Shown here piece by piece: positions 40,419-49,953 of a stretch of DNA of 64,000 nt; position 1 is the first letter of the stretch; each line of letters opens with the position of its first letter. Where the stretch lies: NCBI RefSeq assembly GCF_017948405.1, contig NZ_CP072844.1, forward strand, positions 2,046,001 to 2,110,000, written 5' to 3'. The translations under genes were made by a program, and so were the position numbers. Source of the DNA: Psychrosphaera aestuarii. Lineage in GTDB: Bacteria; Pseudomonadota; Gammaproteobacteria; Enterobacterales; Alteromonadaceae. Below the pieces are notes generated by a model, which made no database searches, had not been told where the DNA came from, and worked only from the letters and a program-made list of their open reading frames with translations.

Positions 40419-41093
40419 ATGAGCAACGAAGCGCACTATCCTCTTACTGACTTTATTGAATACCCTGAACAAAGAATGGTTGAACGTTCAAACGAGTTTT
40501 ATCAAAACATCAAACGACGTCATAGTATTCGTAAGTTCAGTGATCGCCCTGTTCCTAGAGAAATTATTGAAAATTGTATAAAAGCTGCCGGTACAGCGCC
40601 AAACGGTGCAAACCATCAACCTTGGCATTTCGCTGTATTAGGTAGCCATGACATTAAAAAACAAGTCCGAGAGCAAGCTGAGCTTCACGAGCAAGGCTTT
40701 TACGAAGGCCGTGCAGGTGATGAGTGGTTAGAAGCCTTAAAACCATTGGGTACCGACGCCAACAAACCTTTTTTAGAACATGCACCTTGGCTTATCGCTG
40801 TTTTTTCACAGAAGAAAGGTGGAATTAATCCTGGCGATCAAAATACCAACTATTATGTACATGAGTCTGTTGGGCTGGCCACCGGCTTTTTAATCAATGC
40901 ATTACATCACAGTGGATTAGCAACGCTAACTCATACACCAAAACCAATGCAGTTTTTAACTAAAATATGTAACCGCCCGGAGAACGAGCGTCCGTTTATG
41001 TTACTGGTTGTTGGTTATCCTGCAGATGATGCGACTATTCCTCATCATGCTACGATTAAAAAGCCACTTGATGCCATTGCTACCTTTTTATAA
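40419..41093 (+). CDS. Nitroreductase-fold flavoprotein, iodotyrosine deiodinase-like
   Basis: A 224-residue FMN-dependent enzyme. It has the nitroreductase N-terminal RRHSIRKFSDRPVP and AAGTAPNGANHQPW, the form seen in iodotyrosine deiodinase rather than in NfsA/NfsB. The three residues that hold the zwitterion of halotyrosine in the human enzyme (Glu157, Tyr161, Lys182) align without gaps with Glu91, Tyr95 and Lys116 here. A reductive dehalogenase of halotyrosines is therefore likely, though not proved. GGAG lies seven bases before the ATG at 40419. A Tas-type reductase gene follows 13 bases later. Confidence 0.85.
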   Translation: MSNEAHYPLTDFIEYPEQRMVERSNEFYQNIKRRHSIRKFSDRPVPREIIENCIKAAGTAPNGANHQPWHFAVLGSHDIKKQVREQAELHEQGFYEGRAGDEWLEALKPLGTDANKPFLEHAPWLIAVFSQKKGGINPGDQNTNYYVHESVGLATGFLINALHHSGLATLTHTPKPMQFLTKICNRPENERPFMLLVVGYPADDATIPHHATIKKPLDAIATFL

Positions 41094-41106
41094 TTTGGAT
41101 TATTAA

Positions 41107-42159
41107 ATGAAATACAATAAGTTAGGAAGTAGTAACCTAGATATTTCAGAAATTTGTTTAGGCTCTATGACTTGGGGTGTACAAAACACACAACAAGATG
41201 CCGATCAGCAAATAGAGTTGGCTTTATCACAAGGTATTAACTTTATTGATACTGCCGAGCTTTATCCCGTCCCTCCCTCTGCAGATACCTACGGCGACAC
41301 AGAGCGAATTATTGGCAACTGGTTTGAGAGTAACCCTCAACGCCGAGGGGATGTTGTATTAGCCACTAAGATTGCTGGGAACGGACTGCCATGGATTCGT
41401 GATGCTAACGATATTGATGGCGAAGCAATTATTAAGTCAGTAGATGCGTCTTTAAAGCGATTAAAAACCGATTACATCGACTTGTATCAATTGCATTGGC
41501 CAAATCGAACTTCGCCGCACTTTGCCAAGCATCGCCCAAATAAGATTCGCTTTTCTGAGTTAGACAAAACTCACGAAGTAAATCAAATGCTAGAAATTCT
41601 TCAAGCCTTAAACGACTGTGTAAAAGCCGGTAAAATACGTTTTTGTGGTCTTTCTGATGATACAACGTGGGGCATTAATCAATACCTTAAATTAAGTGAA
41701 AAATACGCCCTTCCCAAAATGGTATCTATTCAAAATGAGTTTAGCTTATTACACACTAAAGACTGGCCATATTTGATAGAAAACTGCATTCACGAAGAGA
41801 TCGCTTACTTGCCATGGTCACCGTTAGCCGGCGGCGCATTATCGGGCAAATATCTTAATGGCGCTCGCCCAGAAGGCAGTCGCTGGACATTGACACAACG
41901 AAATGGTTTGTTTAGAGACAGCGCACAAAGCCAACAGGCAATAAGTGAATACGCAACTATTGCCAAACGTGCGGGTATTACACCGAGTCAACTTGCCCTT
42001 GCTTGGTGTAAACAAGTAGACGGCGTTACGTCTACTATTATTGGCGCAACGTCACTAGCGCAACTACAAGAAAATATTGATGCTTTTGCCATTACGTTAG
42101 AGAGTGACCTGCTAGACCAAGTCGATAAGGTGCTACAGCACTATCCTGCGCCGTTTTAA
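41107..42159 (+). CDS. tas: Aldo/keto reductase, Tas family
   Basis: NADP(H)-dependent TIM-barrel oxidoreductase, 350 residues. Catalytic-tetrad residues appear in FIDTAELYPVPPSAD (Asp, Tyr), ATKIAG (Lys) and LYQLHWPNR (His). The segment AELYPVPP with GDTE and the C-terminal cofactor region are those of E. coli Tas. Natural substrate unknown. It is 13 bases after the deiodinase-like gene, so the two are probably cotranscribed and end at the terminator at 42208. Confidence 0.9.
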   Translation: MKYNKLGSSNLDISEICLGSMTWGVQNTQQDADQQIELALSQGINFIDTAELYPVPPSADTYGDTERIIGNWFESNPQRRGDVVLATKIAGNGLPWIRDANDIDGEAIIKSVDASLKRLKTDYIDLYQLHWPNRTSPHFAKHRPNKIRFSELDKTHEVNQMLEILQALNDCVKAGKIRFCGLSDDTTWGINQYLKLSEKYALPKMVSIQNEFSLLHTKDWPYLIENCIHEEIAYLPWSPLAGGALSGKYLNGARPEGSRWTLTQRNGLFRDSAQSQQAISEYATIAKRAGITPSQLALAWCKQVDGVTSTIIGATSLAQLQENIDAFAITLESDLLDQVDKVLQHYPAPF

Positions 42160-42207
42160 ATTGACATCAATTGAAACTTTAAACACTTAACTTTTGCACA
42201 AAAAAGC

Positions 42208-42237
42208 AAAGCGCTTCCTGTGGGTAGCGCTTTTTTT
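42208..42237 (+). terminator. Intrinsic terminator after tas
   Basis: AAAGCGCT and AGCGCTTT form an 8-bp stem around a 10-base loop, followed by T-rich sequence (nine T in a row including the stem end). Confidence 0.9.
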
Positions 42238-42278
42238 ACACCTTTTGTTGCTTAATTTTTGATCTGGTTATAACATTG

Positions 42279-42304
42279 TTGTACCACTTGTAGTAATGGT
42301 ACAA
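42279..42304. promoter_or_regulatory. Palindromic operator before the GntR gene
   Basis: TTGTACCA (42279-42286) and TGGTACAA (42297-42304) are perfect inverted repeats, ten bases apart. They lie directly downstream of a likely promoter (TTGTTG at 42245, TTATAA at 42268) and 19 bases before the start of the GntR gene, which suggests autoregulation. Confidence 0.75.
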
Positions 42305-42322
42305 CTAACTCAAGGTAAATAA

Positions 42323-42706
42323 ATGATCACCATTGATGTTGATAGCGCTGAACCTCTGTTTAGTCAGCTAGTTAATCAAATAAAGATCGCCATACAGCAA
42401 GCATTAGTTGCTCCCGGTGATGCGTTGCCGTCTATTCGCCAACTCGCTACCGATTTAGATATTAATGCTAAAACTGTGGCTAAGGCTTACCGAATTTTAG
42501 AACGAGATAACGTTATTGAAACGAAAGGTTATAGAGGTACTTTTGTTCATAGCAACGCCATTTTAAACAGTCAGTTTGATTTAGAAGCTTGGATTAATGA
42601 GCAGTTGTTTGATGTTATATCGACATTTAAAGATGCTGGCGCGACTGACTCTGAAATTCGAATAGCTTTTAATAATATTATGTCGCAACAGCCAAAAGGG
42701 AAATAA
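42323..42706 (+). CDS. GntR-family transcriptional regulator, YtrA subfamily
   Basis: A 127-residue regulator consisting of the winged helix (about 10-75, with PGDALPSIRQLATDLDINAKTVAKAYRIL, split) and a short C-terminal dimerisation helix pair, the hallmark of the YtrA subfamily. These usually repress an adjacent ABC transporter operon; here the coupled gene, two bases downstream, encodes a membrane protein and there is no ATPase. A perfect palindrome in the promoter region is its probable operator. Confidence 0.9.
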   Translation: MITIDVDSAEPLFSQLVNQIKIAIQQALVAPGDALPSIRQLATDLDINAKTVAKAYRILERDNVIETKGYRGTFVHSNAILNSQFDLEAWINEQLFDVISTFKDAGATDSEIRIAFNNIMSQQPKGK

Positions 42707-42708
42707 CG

Positions 42709-43557
42709 ATGACTTACTCAGATCCTGCAATACTCGGGTTTTACCTGGCCGTGATTTTACAAGTAGTAATCACAACCGTTTTAATTCCAATAAATGTCAA
42801 AGGCCAATTTAGCCAATACTTATTGTCATTCAGCGAAGAGGCCTATCCACAACTTTACACTGCATCATCAGAGGTAATAAAAAAATACCTATCTTATTAT
42901 CTAACTTTAAGTTTTGTTATTTCTTTGAGTAGCTTTTATCTAATCTATCTATCCATCTCGAACCAACAAGAGCTGTTTAACTGGGACAATCAATCTGGGA
43001 TCATCGTTCTCTTTGTTATGTCATTATTGCCATTCTTCTTTTTAATATTTATTAACAAAAAATTCTTTCAACTCTTAAAAGACTTTTCGTCTAACAAACG
43101 AAGCGCTTCATTAACACATCGTCGTTGGCAAGATTTTATATCAACGCCTTCTATTATTTTATTAGGGCTAGGTCACTTACTTTTTATTACTGTAAATAGT
43201 TACTTTCAACAGTTTCCATTTCAAGGTTATGCCGGCTATACCAACTACCTCGGCTTGCTGTTTTTGGATACGGTAAACGTGATTACAATTGCTTTAATTG
43301 TAAGAGGAAAAAACCTAGCCCAATTGAAAAGTGAGCATAAAAAGCGCTTGTTTCAGGCGAAGGCGATCAATGTAAATGTCACCATATGGATAATTGCGGT
43401 TTACTACATCACAATGACACTTATTTTAGCGGGTGCTGAATTAAGAGACTTTTCATTAATTATGCAAAGCGTTTACTTCATCTTTGTATATATCATGGTA
43501 AACCGGTTATTTGTTGGAGAAAACAAACCTAATGACAACAAAAATACCAGCTCTTAA
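42709..43557 (+). CDS. Polytopic membrane protein of unknown function
   Basis: A 282-residue protein with about six membrane helices (near 8-28, 60-85, 95-117, 145-165, 175-197, 225-265). I do not recognise the family. It begins two bases after the YtrA-type regulator and so is cotranscribed and likely controlled by it. It could be an orphan permease or a DUF1648-like sensor component, but it lacks visible enzymatic or ATPase motifs. Confidence 0.75.
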   Translation: MTYSDPAILGFYLAVILQVVITTVLIPINVKGQFSQYLLSFSEEAYPQLYTASSEVIKKYLSYYLTLSFVISLSSFYLIYLSISNQQELFNWDNQSGIIVLFVMSLLPFFFLIFINKKFFQLLKDFSSNKRSASLTHRRWQDFISTPSIILLGLGHLLFITVNSYFQQFPFQGYAGYTNYLGLLFLDTVNVITIALIVRGKNLAQLKSEHKKRLFQAKAINVNVTIWIIAVYYITMTLILAGAELRDFSLIMQSVYFIFVYIMVNRLFVGENKPNDNKNTSS

Positions 43558-43620
43558 TGGGCCATATTTGATTATCGAACAGTAGAATCTTGAACAACAG
43601 CAACGATGATGGTTTTAACG

Positions 43621-45798
43621 TTATTTAAACAAGTAGAAATTTAGCTCTCGGTAGAGTTTATTTAACTCTACCGGCTTTCCTATATGGGCTGAAAACCCAG
43701 TTGCCATATACTTTTCGACATCGTCTGGCATGACGTTCGCCGTTAATGCAACTATAGGTACATTGTCATTTATTTGTTTTATTTTACTGCACGACTCTAA
43801 ACCATCCATAACGGGCATTTGTATATCCATAAATACGATATCAGGACAAGATTGATTGAACAGGGTTACCGCTTCTTGACCATTATTTGCCACCATGACC
43901 TTGGCGCCTGTTGGCTTCAACATAGCTAAAAATACGGTCTGATTAATCTTATTATCTTCTGCAAGTAATATTGTTTTTCCTTTTAAAACAGGTGTCTCAA
44001 ATTGGGCTTGTCTCTCAATTATTAAGCTTTCAACTTCCGCTTGTTGTAACGGCAATAATAACTTAAAGGTCGTTCCTTTAGATGGTTTACTAATTACACT
44101 AATCGTTCCACCCATCAATTCGACTAGCTGATTGGTAATGGCCATTCCTAAACCTGTACCACCATACCTTCTAGTAATACTCTTATCCGCTTGCTCAAAA
44201 CGTGAAAACAATCCATCTAAGATCGATTGCGACATGCCGATGCCAGTATCTCGACACTTTAAAAGTAACTGCCCATCCTCAATTTTAAGATCAATGAACA
44301 CACCACCTTGCTCGGTAAATTTAATGCCGTTAGACAGAATATTTAAAATAATTTGTTTAATGCGCACGGGATCGCAAAACCAGCCCTCTTCGTAACTACT
44401 ATCAAAGGTTAGCTCTATTGAAATGCCTTTAGATTCAGCTTCAGGTTGTAATTCTGCTATCGTCGACTCTACTATTTTACCTACGTTAGTTGGTATCATT
44501 TCCAACTCTAATCGTCCCGCCTCAATTTTAGAAAAATCTAGAATGTCGTTTACTATGGTTAACAGCATTTTTGACGATAATATTCCTTTCTCTACTAAAT
44601 CTTCAGACTCGCCATGTAATTTTTGCCTTTGTAATATTTGCAGCGTGCCCAATATCCCATTCATCGGTGTTCTTATTTCATGACTCATATTGGCAAGAAA
44701 ATTAGCTTTCGCTTGTTCTGATACCTGCGCTCGGTTTTTTTGTTGCTGTAAGTCTTCAAACTGGTTATTAACTGTTGCTGACATATGATCCATAGCACTA
44801 AAAACACTATCAAACTCAATAAACTCTGACTTCATATTCGAGACCACATAATTACCACTTTTTATAGACTCCGCAATATTTTCTAGGTTGTTCAGTGGCG
44901 TTTTTAAACGGTTAGAAAAGCGTTTTAAGTAAATAAATAAAGCAATGAAGGTTAGAATTATGACCACTACCGAAAACAATAATGAGTTGAGGACTTTATC
45001 AGTATAAAACCCTTGATCGTGGCTGATCTTAATGTCTAAATTCACCCCATCCTGCTGCTGATTAAATGCGCGTTGCGTAAAAGAAAGCAATGAATCAATA
45101 TTATCCATACCTTGTGAATACCAAGGTGTACCATCAACTAAAACCAACGTTCTGCTGTAAACAGTCATTAAATCATTGGATAACAAAAATTTTGGATTCA
45201 GCAACAGATACAATACGCCAGTAGTTTGATATGGGTTAACAAGCGAGGAGTTCGACCTTCTTAGCACAATAGATAAAAACAAACTGCCAGATACACCATC
45301 TTGAATCCCTTGGATTTTATCGGGAGTGTAGATCAATGACAGCGTTTTATCCTTGCTGTTTTGTTGGATAATTTCACTCGTATTTTGATTTAACTTATCA
45401 CTATTGTATTTGAGCGTACTCAGCGGGTATCCCTCTACTAAATACTCAGAACCATCACTAATAAACGCGGCATCAATAAAGGGGTTTTTATCCACTAACC
45501 GCTTTAATTCACCAAATGCATATTGGGTGTAGAGAAGGTTAAAAGGTAATTCAACTAATACCTTTTTATGTTCCAAATCACTTAATATATGCCGCTGTTT
45601 CCCCATTTCGTTCTGTATATCTAAACTGACCGAACTACTGTGACGCTTAACATCTTCTAGCGCTAATGACATGCTCTGCTGATAAGAATCAATGCCAAAT
45701 ATAACTAGACATACCGTAGTTAATACTAAAATAGCCAGCGAGAGTTTTAATCGAATTTCCTGTAGTACACTCCGTTTTGTTTGATTAGTTTTTGTCAT
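43621..45798 (-). CDS. Hybrid sensor histidine kinase
   Basis: A 725-residue inner-membrane kinase. Two membrane helices (about 19-36 and 271-291) bracket a ~235-residue periplasmic sensor; a HAMP-like linker (about 292-345), HisKA with His373 in [11 protein letters not shown], HATPase (N box [11 protein letters not shown] box GGTGLGMAI) and a C-terminal receiver with Asp658 in [11 protein letters not shown] follow. There is no Hpt or DNA-binding domain, so output must pass to a partner elsewhere. Its start overlaps the stop of the solute-binding protein gene by 14 bases. Confidence 0.93.
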   Translation of the reverse strand: MTKTNQTKRSVLQEIRLKLSLAILVLTTVCLVIFGIDSYQQSMSLALEDVKRHSSSVSLDIQNEMGKQRHILSDLEHKKVLVELPFNLLYTQYAFGELKRLVDKNPFIDAAFISDGSEYLVEGYPLSTLKYNSDKLNQNTSEIIQQNSKDKTLSLIYTPDKIQGIQDGVSGSLFLSIVLRRSNSSLVNPYQTTGVLYLLLNPKFLLSNDLMTVYSRTLVLVDGTPWYSQGMDNIDSLLSFTQRAFNQQQDGVNLDIKISHDQGFYTDKVLNSLLFSVVVIILTFIALFIYLKRFSNRLKTPLNNLENIAESIKSGNYVVSNMKSEFIEFDSVFSAMDHMSATVNNQFEDLQQQKNRAQVSEQAKANFLANMSHEIRTPMNGILGTLQILQRQKLHGESEDLVEKGILSSKMLLTIVNDILDFSKIEAGRLELEMIPTNVGKIVESTIAELQPEAESKGISIELTFDSSYEEGWFCDPVRIKQIILNILSNGIKFTEQGGVFIDLKIEDGQLLLKCRDTGIGMSQSILDGLFSRFEQADKSITRRYGGTGLGMAITNQLVELMGGTISVISKPSKGTTFKLLLPLQQAEVESLIIERQAQFETPVLKGKTILLAEDNKINQTVFLAMLKPTGAKVMVANNGQEAVTLFNQSCPDIVFMDIQMPVMDGLESCSKIKQINDNVPIVALTANVMPDDVEKYMATGFSAHIGKPVELNKLYRELNFYLFK

Positions 45799-47005
45799 TG
45801 GCGTGCTCTATTGATTTGCTGGCAATATGTTGCATATATTTTGCTGCTGACTTTGCATCAAAAACATCAGCCAGAAAACGATTTGTTCCCTTCAACATCG
45901 CTTCCCAAACAATCGCCATATTGTGATCGTTAGGCATAGGCTCAGACAATTCCAGCTGCTCTAATAATATATTGAGATCTTGGTTTCCCTGGCTTTGAAT
46001 GTAGCTCAGCGTGTTATTGTTCGTAGGGATACTATTCAACATTCCCCAAATCATCGCTTGTGCTTTATCGGACTGAAAAAACAGTGCTAGTTTCTTTAAT
46101 GATTCAGCTTTATTTCCTTGCAAGCTTTTGTCTGGAAAAGCAAGTACGTGAGATGAAAAATAAGGTTTCATAGCCAGATCGCCTAACCTTGGCAATAGCG
46201 CAATTCCTAAGTCGTCATTTAATATTTGTTTGTATTCCCCTAAAGCCCACGAACCATTAATTGTGTAAGCTAGTTTGCCTGATAGAAACTTGTTTTTTGC
46301 ACACTCGTAGTCGCAGTCTAAGTCTACTAATCCATTGGTATTTAGGTTTTTATACCACTTAAGTGCCGCTACCATCCCATCGGAATCAAGCGTTAACTTT
46401 CCATTAATATATGGAAAGTCACCATAAGTGCCAAGAAACGGGATAAACCAATACATTTCGAGATAATTCCAGGCGATTAAGTCGAATTCATTTGATAACT
46501 CAGACCCTTGTTGAAGTATTTCCCTCCAACTTTTTGCCGGTGTTTTTACAAGCTTCTTATTAAAATAAAGTACTAGGTGATTGCCGTAAACGATGGGAAT
46601 CCCTAAACTTTTGCCAGCTACGATTGTCGATTTTATAGCCGTTTGATTTGTGCTTTTACTGAATAAAGTATTGGGAATTGGACTGACACGGATTGAATCT
46701 AAACCAGCAAAGTCGGACGGAACGATTATCGCGTCTGGTAGCTGTTTGTTGGTAGCACGTTCAATTAACTCAGCTTTAAGCTCGTTGTTTTTAAACGCCG
46801 CAACATTAATGCTAATACCAGTTTGTGCACTAAACTCATCAAACAGTGGCTGTAGATTGTAATTCTCAAGACCATAAGCCAGGGTAATCTGATTGCTGGC
46901 TTGTGCGTAAACATAATTACTTTGCAGCGCAAAAACATATAAAAACGCCAAGAACAACGTCCTAACTATGGTAAACAAATTAACAATCCTAATTCTTTCG
47001 TACAT
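45785..47005 (-). CDS. Extracellular solute-binding protein, family 1 (MalE-like)
   Basis: A 406-residue periplasmic protein: a hydrophobic signal segment (about 12-34, ending VYAQA), then the type-2 binding-protein fold with [38 protein letters not shown] and [16 protein letters not shown]. Such proteins bind sugars or oligosaccharides. No ABC permease or ATPase gene is nearby. Instead it overlaps a hybrid histidine kinase by 14 bases, so it probably presents a ligand to the kinase. Two cysteines (CDYEC) may form a disulphide. Confidence 0.88.
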   Translation of the reverse strand: MYERIRIVNLFTIVRTLFLAFLYVFALQSNYVYAQASNQITLAYGLENYNLQPLFDEFSAQTGISINVAAFKNNELKAELIERATNKQLPDAIIVPSDFAGLDSIRVSPIPNTLFSKSTNQTAIKSTIVAGKSLGIPIVYGNHLVLYFNKKLVKTPAKSWREILQQGSELSNEFDLIAWNYLEMYWFIPFLGTYGDFPYINGKLTLDSDGMVAALKWYKNLNTNGLVDLDCDYECAKNKFLSGKLAYTINGSWALGEYKQILNDDLGIALLPRLGDLAMKPYFSSHVLAFPDKSLQGNKAESLKKLALFFQSDKAQAMIWGMLNSIPTNNNTLSYIQSQGNQDLNILLEQLELSEPMPNDHNMAIVWEAMLKGTNRFLADVFDAKSAAKYMQHIASKSIEHANDKN

Positions 47006-47053
47006 TGCTTAACTATAGGAAAAGAAGGCTAAGTTAGCCATTAAGTGATTTTT

Positions 47054-47083
47054 AAATCTAAATTAAAATCTAAATTAAAATTA
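47054..47083. repeat. Short 12-bp tandem direct repeat
   Basis: AAATCTAAATTA occurs twice in a row, then half again, in the gap between the binding-protein gene and the desaturase terminator. Probably simple AT-rich slippage; no function seen. Confidence 0.7.
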
Positions 47084-47085
47084 TA

Positions 47086-47119
47086 GATAAAAAAAGGGCT
47101 AACTAATCGTTAACCCTTT
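47086..47119 (-). terminator. Intrinsic terminator after the desaturase operon
   Basis: On the minus strand AAAGGGTTAAC pairs with GTTAGCCCTTT (one G-T pair) around a five-base loop, followed by seven or more T. Confidence 0.9.
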
Positions 47120-47136
47120 GTATAAGTATTTTAATG

Positions 47137-48162
47137 TTACGGCAGGCTGTACCTAACAATACGCCCTACAACTTCACCAAATTGTTTAAATATATTACCG
47201 TTGTTGTATTGAATGCCATGCTTTTTGCAAACCGCTTGAACTTTAGGAGCAACTTCTGCATACCGATAGGATGGCATAGTTGGAAATAAATGGTGCTCTA
47301 TTTGATGACTCAAATTACCACTAAGTATATGGAAAATCTTGCCACCCTTTATATTTGACGAGCCTAATATTTGACGATAATACCAGTGCCCTTTTGATTC
47401 GTTTTTAAGTACTGAGCGGTCAAATATGTGAACATCTTTAGTAAAATGACCACAAAAAATAATCAAGTAAGTCCATAAGCTTCGAACCACATTGGCCGTC
47501 AAGTTACCCAAAATAACAGGAAGGAACATAGGACCAGCAATAATTGGGAAAAAGATATAATCTTTAAATAGCTGACCACCCATTTTTCGGTAAGCTTGTT
47601 CGTCTTCTTTTATAAACTCTTTCAGCGGTACTTTTTTAATAAACAAGCGCCCTAATCTCAGGTTTTGAAGGGCGACGCCCCACTGAAATAATATCGCAAA
47701 AATTATCGCATAGATGGGCTGGAACAAATAAGCTGGGTTCCACTTTTGTTCTTTAAATATTCGTAAGATTGAATACCCAATATCGTGATCCATCCCTTTC
47801 ACATTCGTATAGGTATGGTGACTATAATTATGTGTTTTACGCCAGTTGTCTGAAGTACCAGCGATATCCCATTCATATGTAGAGCCATTAAAACGCTCAT
47901 CATTCATAAAGTTATATTGGCCATGAATCACGTTATGGCCTAGTTCCATATTTTCCATTATCTTACTAATGGACAATAAAATGGTTCCTAGTAACCAGCA
48001 TGGTGGAAACCATGACAACATTAGCAATACGCGCCCCGCTGCTCCGCTATAACGGACTACTTTTTCGATACGACGAATATAACGTGCATCTTCAGAGCCG
48101 ACTTTTGCCATCGCCTCGTCTTTAATTTCATTAATTTCTTTTTCTAATAATTCAAAATTCAT
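47137..48162 (-). CDS. Membrane fatty-acid desaturase
   Basis: A 341-residue di-iron desaturase. Histidine boxes are HNVIH (76-80), HNYSHH (111-116) and HQIEHH (about 290), with membrane helices between. The HxxEHH third box resembles acyl-CoA or front-end-type and DesA3/DesB-type enzymes. It introduces a double bond in acyl chains, using electrons from the partner reductase encoded just upstream (4-base ATGA overlap). GGAG lies nine bases before the ATG at 48162. Probable role: membrane fluidity in the cold. Confidence 0.92.
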   Translation of the reverse strand: MNFELLEKEINEIKDEAMAKVGSEDARYIRRIEKVVRYSGAAGRVLLMLSWFPPCWLLGTILLSISKIMENMELGHNVIHGQYNFMNDERFNGSTYEWDIAGTSDNWRKTHNYSHHTYTNVKGMDHDIGYSILRIFKEQKWNPAYLFQPIYAIIFAILFQWGVALQNLRLGRLFIKKVPLKEFIKEDEQAYRKMGGQLFKDYIFFPIIAGPMFLPVILGNLTANVVRSLWTYLIIFCGHFTKDVHIFDRSVLKNESKGHWYYRQILGSSNIKGGKIFHILSGNLSHQIEHHLFPTMPSYRYAEVAPKVQAVCKKHGIQYNNGNIFKQFGEVVGRIVRYSLP

Positions 48163-49163
48163 AGTTCTAACTCCAAGTCTGTACTTGGAAATGTTGTACA
48201 TAGCTGAATGGTTTTGTTAACGTCGTTTAATAATGATGCTGCCGACACTCTGCATGTACATTCATGACATATGCCTTGTTTACAACCATGCTTTGCTTTT
48301 ATTCCGGCGTTTAATAAGCTGTCTAACAAAGACGTCTTATTATCAACAACAATGGTTTTATCCGAGTTAATGAGCTTAACTTGAATATCCGTTTTAATTT
48401 CATGCTTGACTGGCGCTGCATTCGTCGACTTAAAGCTTTCAAACGAAAGTGATATGTCAGGCTTAACCAAATAAACTTGAGTATTGATGACTTCATTAAA
48501 ACCTTCTGAACCACATGAGATTGCTTTTTTTGCCCCCTCTAAAAACTCGCCAATATTGGCTGAATCCGACAAAAATGAACGGCCATTTTCAATTACAACT
48601 TGGCCATTTTTATAAAATTTCGAGGCTTTAATTTCTTTTAACAATGCAGCGGATTGACTGCCATTATTTATTCGCGTGAGGTAAAGTAATTTTGCATCTT
48701 TATTGTTTGATGCTTTGAACAACGGCCACATCGCCGTAATACCAATGCCACCGGCTATAAAGGTATCAAAGCTTTGTTGATGGTTTTGACCAAACGGCTT
48801 AGAAATGTCTAAAACTAGCCCTTTTTTAACCGTTTCTTTTATTGACTGACTAACTTGGCCCTGCACTTTTATAAATAATTCAACCAAACCTGCACGATTT
48901 GGCAAATTAGCAATAGAGTAACAACGTTCCTCTCCGATGCCGTTTATTTCAAGTTTTAGACGAACGTGCTGACCCGCTACAAACTCGCCAAATGCCTTAC
49001 TTGGCTTTAGCACAAGCTTAACTACATCGTTTATTATCGTTTTGCTCACAACTTTCACAGTTGGAGTATGTGTTTGATAATTAATGTTTAGTTGCTTAAA
49101 CCAAAAGTCTAATGCCTGAGGTAAACATATGCTTTCAATCATTTTAGTTACTGTTCTTTTCAC
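48159..49163 (-). CDS. Ferredoxin-type oxidoreductase (FAD/NAD(P)H + 2Fe-2S)
   Basis: Electron-transfer partner of the desaturase. An FAD-binding region (ERCYSIANLPN), a NAD(P)-binding region (FIAGGIGITAMWPLF) and a C-terminal plant-type ferredoxin with CKQGICHECTC plus a later CTT, the four iron ligands. The order reductase-ferredoxin is as in the Pseudomonas DesB partner. It overlaps the desaturase by four bases. I prefer the GTG at 49163 (AAGG nine bases upstream); GTG at 49184 and ATG at 49142 are alternatives. Confidence 0.88.
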   Translation of the reverse strand: MKRTVTKMIESICLPQALDFWFKQLNINYQTHTPTVKVVSKTIINDVVKLVLKPSKAFGEFVAGQHVRLKLEINGIGEERCYSIANLPNRAGLVELFIKVQGQVSQSIKETVKKGLVLDISKPFGQNHQQSFDTFIAGGIGITAMWPLFKASNNKDAKLLYLTRINNGSQSAALLKEIKASKFYKNGQVVIENGRSFLSDSANIGEFLEGAKKAISCGSEGFNEVINTQVYLVKPDISLSFESFKSTNAAPVKHEIKTDIQVKLINSDKTIVVDNKTSLLDSLLNAGIKAKHGCKQGICHECTCRVSAASLLNDVNKTIQLCTTFPSTDLELEL

Positions 49164-49208
49164 AAAATTACGCCTTAAATACACAGTATTTTCTTAACTA
49201 GGTGTTCG

Positions 49209-49248
49209 ATTATACAGGTTAATATACAAGTGTATACAAATGTGTATA
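49209..49248. promoter_or_regulatory. Overlapping palindromes on the desaturase promoter (TetR operator)
   Basis: TATACA-AG-TGTATA (49223-49236) and TATACA-AATG-TGTATA (49233-49248) overlap, and another TATACA lies at 49211. On the minus strand TATAAT (49214-49209) is a good -10 for the desaturase operon, so the palindromes cover its spacer and -35 region. They are the probable site of the divergent TetR regulator. Confidence 0.7.
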
Positions 49249-49341
49249 TAAATTTGTTCACAATTAGTTTTAAGCCAATACTAGTAACTTTACGGTGAGT
49301 GTGAAAAAATACCCCTATTATCCATTTACGATGTGTAAAAT

Positions 49342-49953
49342 GTGAAAACAGTTGGTCGAAAAGCCTCAATAAATAGTCAAGAAATAATCGCGGCGGCACT
49401 TAATTTAGTGGGGCCTCACCGTAGTATTTCCTCTCTTAGTTTACGTGAAGTTACGCGAGAAGCAGGCATTGCGCCAAATAGCTTTTATCGTCACTTCAAG
49501 GATGTAGACGAATTAAATATCGCTATCATTGAATTAGCCGGACAACATCTACGTGCCATAATTCGAGACGCGAGATCGCTTATAATCAATGAACGTTCTG
49601 TGGTTCGAGTGTCTGTAGAGTGTTTTTTTAATGAAATGCGCAAGCCTGGTTCTACTTTGCCTATTTTATTGCGTGAGGGTACGGTGGGGTCTGGTAACTT
49701 CCAAGATGCCATTAAAAAACAGTTAGATTTTTTTGCCCATGAACTACAAACAGATCTAGAACGTGCAAATTCAATTGCCCCTCGTTATAAAACAGAAGAG
49801 ACCTTGGTGGTCGCCAAAGCCGTAACACAACTCGTGTTTGCTATGGGTGGTAACGCATTAAACACGCCAGAGAGTGATTTAGATAAAACCGTAGAAGAGA
49901 CGGTCTTAATGGTTAAGTTTATTTTGAAAGGCGCATCAAGCAGCAAAGGTTAG
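49342..49953 (+). CDS. TetR-family regulator, DesT/FabR-like
   Basis: A 203-residue repressor. The N-terminal helix-turn-helix (SISSLSLREVTREAGIAPNS then FYRHFKDVDELN) is followed by a helical ligand domain. The GRKASINSQEIIAAALNLVG start and REGTVGSGNFQ segment are those of DesT/FabR, regulators of unsaturated fatty acid synthesis that sense acyl-CoA saturation. Divergent from the desaturase operon, as desT is in Pseudomonas. Start GTG at 49342. Confidence 0.88.
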   Translation: MKTVGRKASINSQEIIAAALNLVGPHRSISSLSLREVTREAGIAPNSFYRHFKDVDELNIAIIELAGQHLRAIIRDARSLIINERSVVRVSVECFFNEMRKPGSTLPILLREGTVGSGNFQDAIKKQLDFFAHELQTDLERANSIAPRYKTEETLVVAKAVTQLVFAMGGNALNTPESDLDKTVEETVLMVKFILKGASSSKG

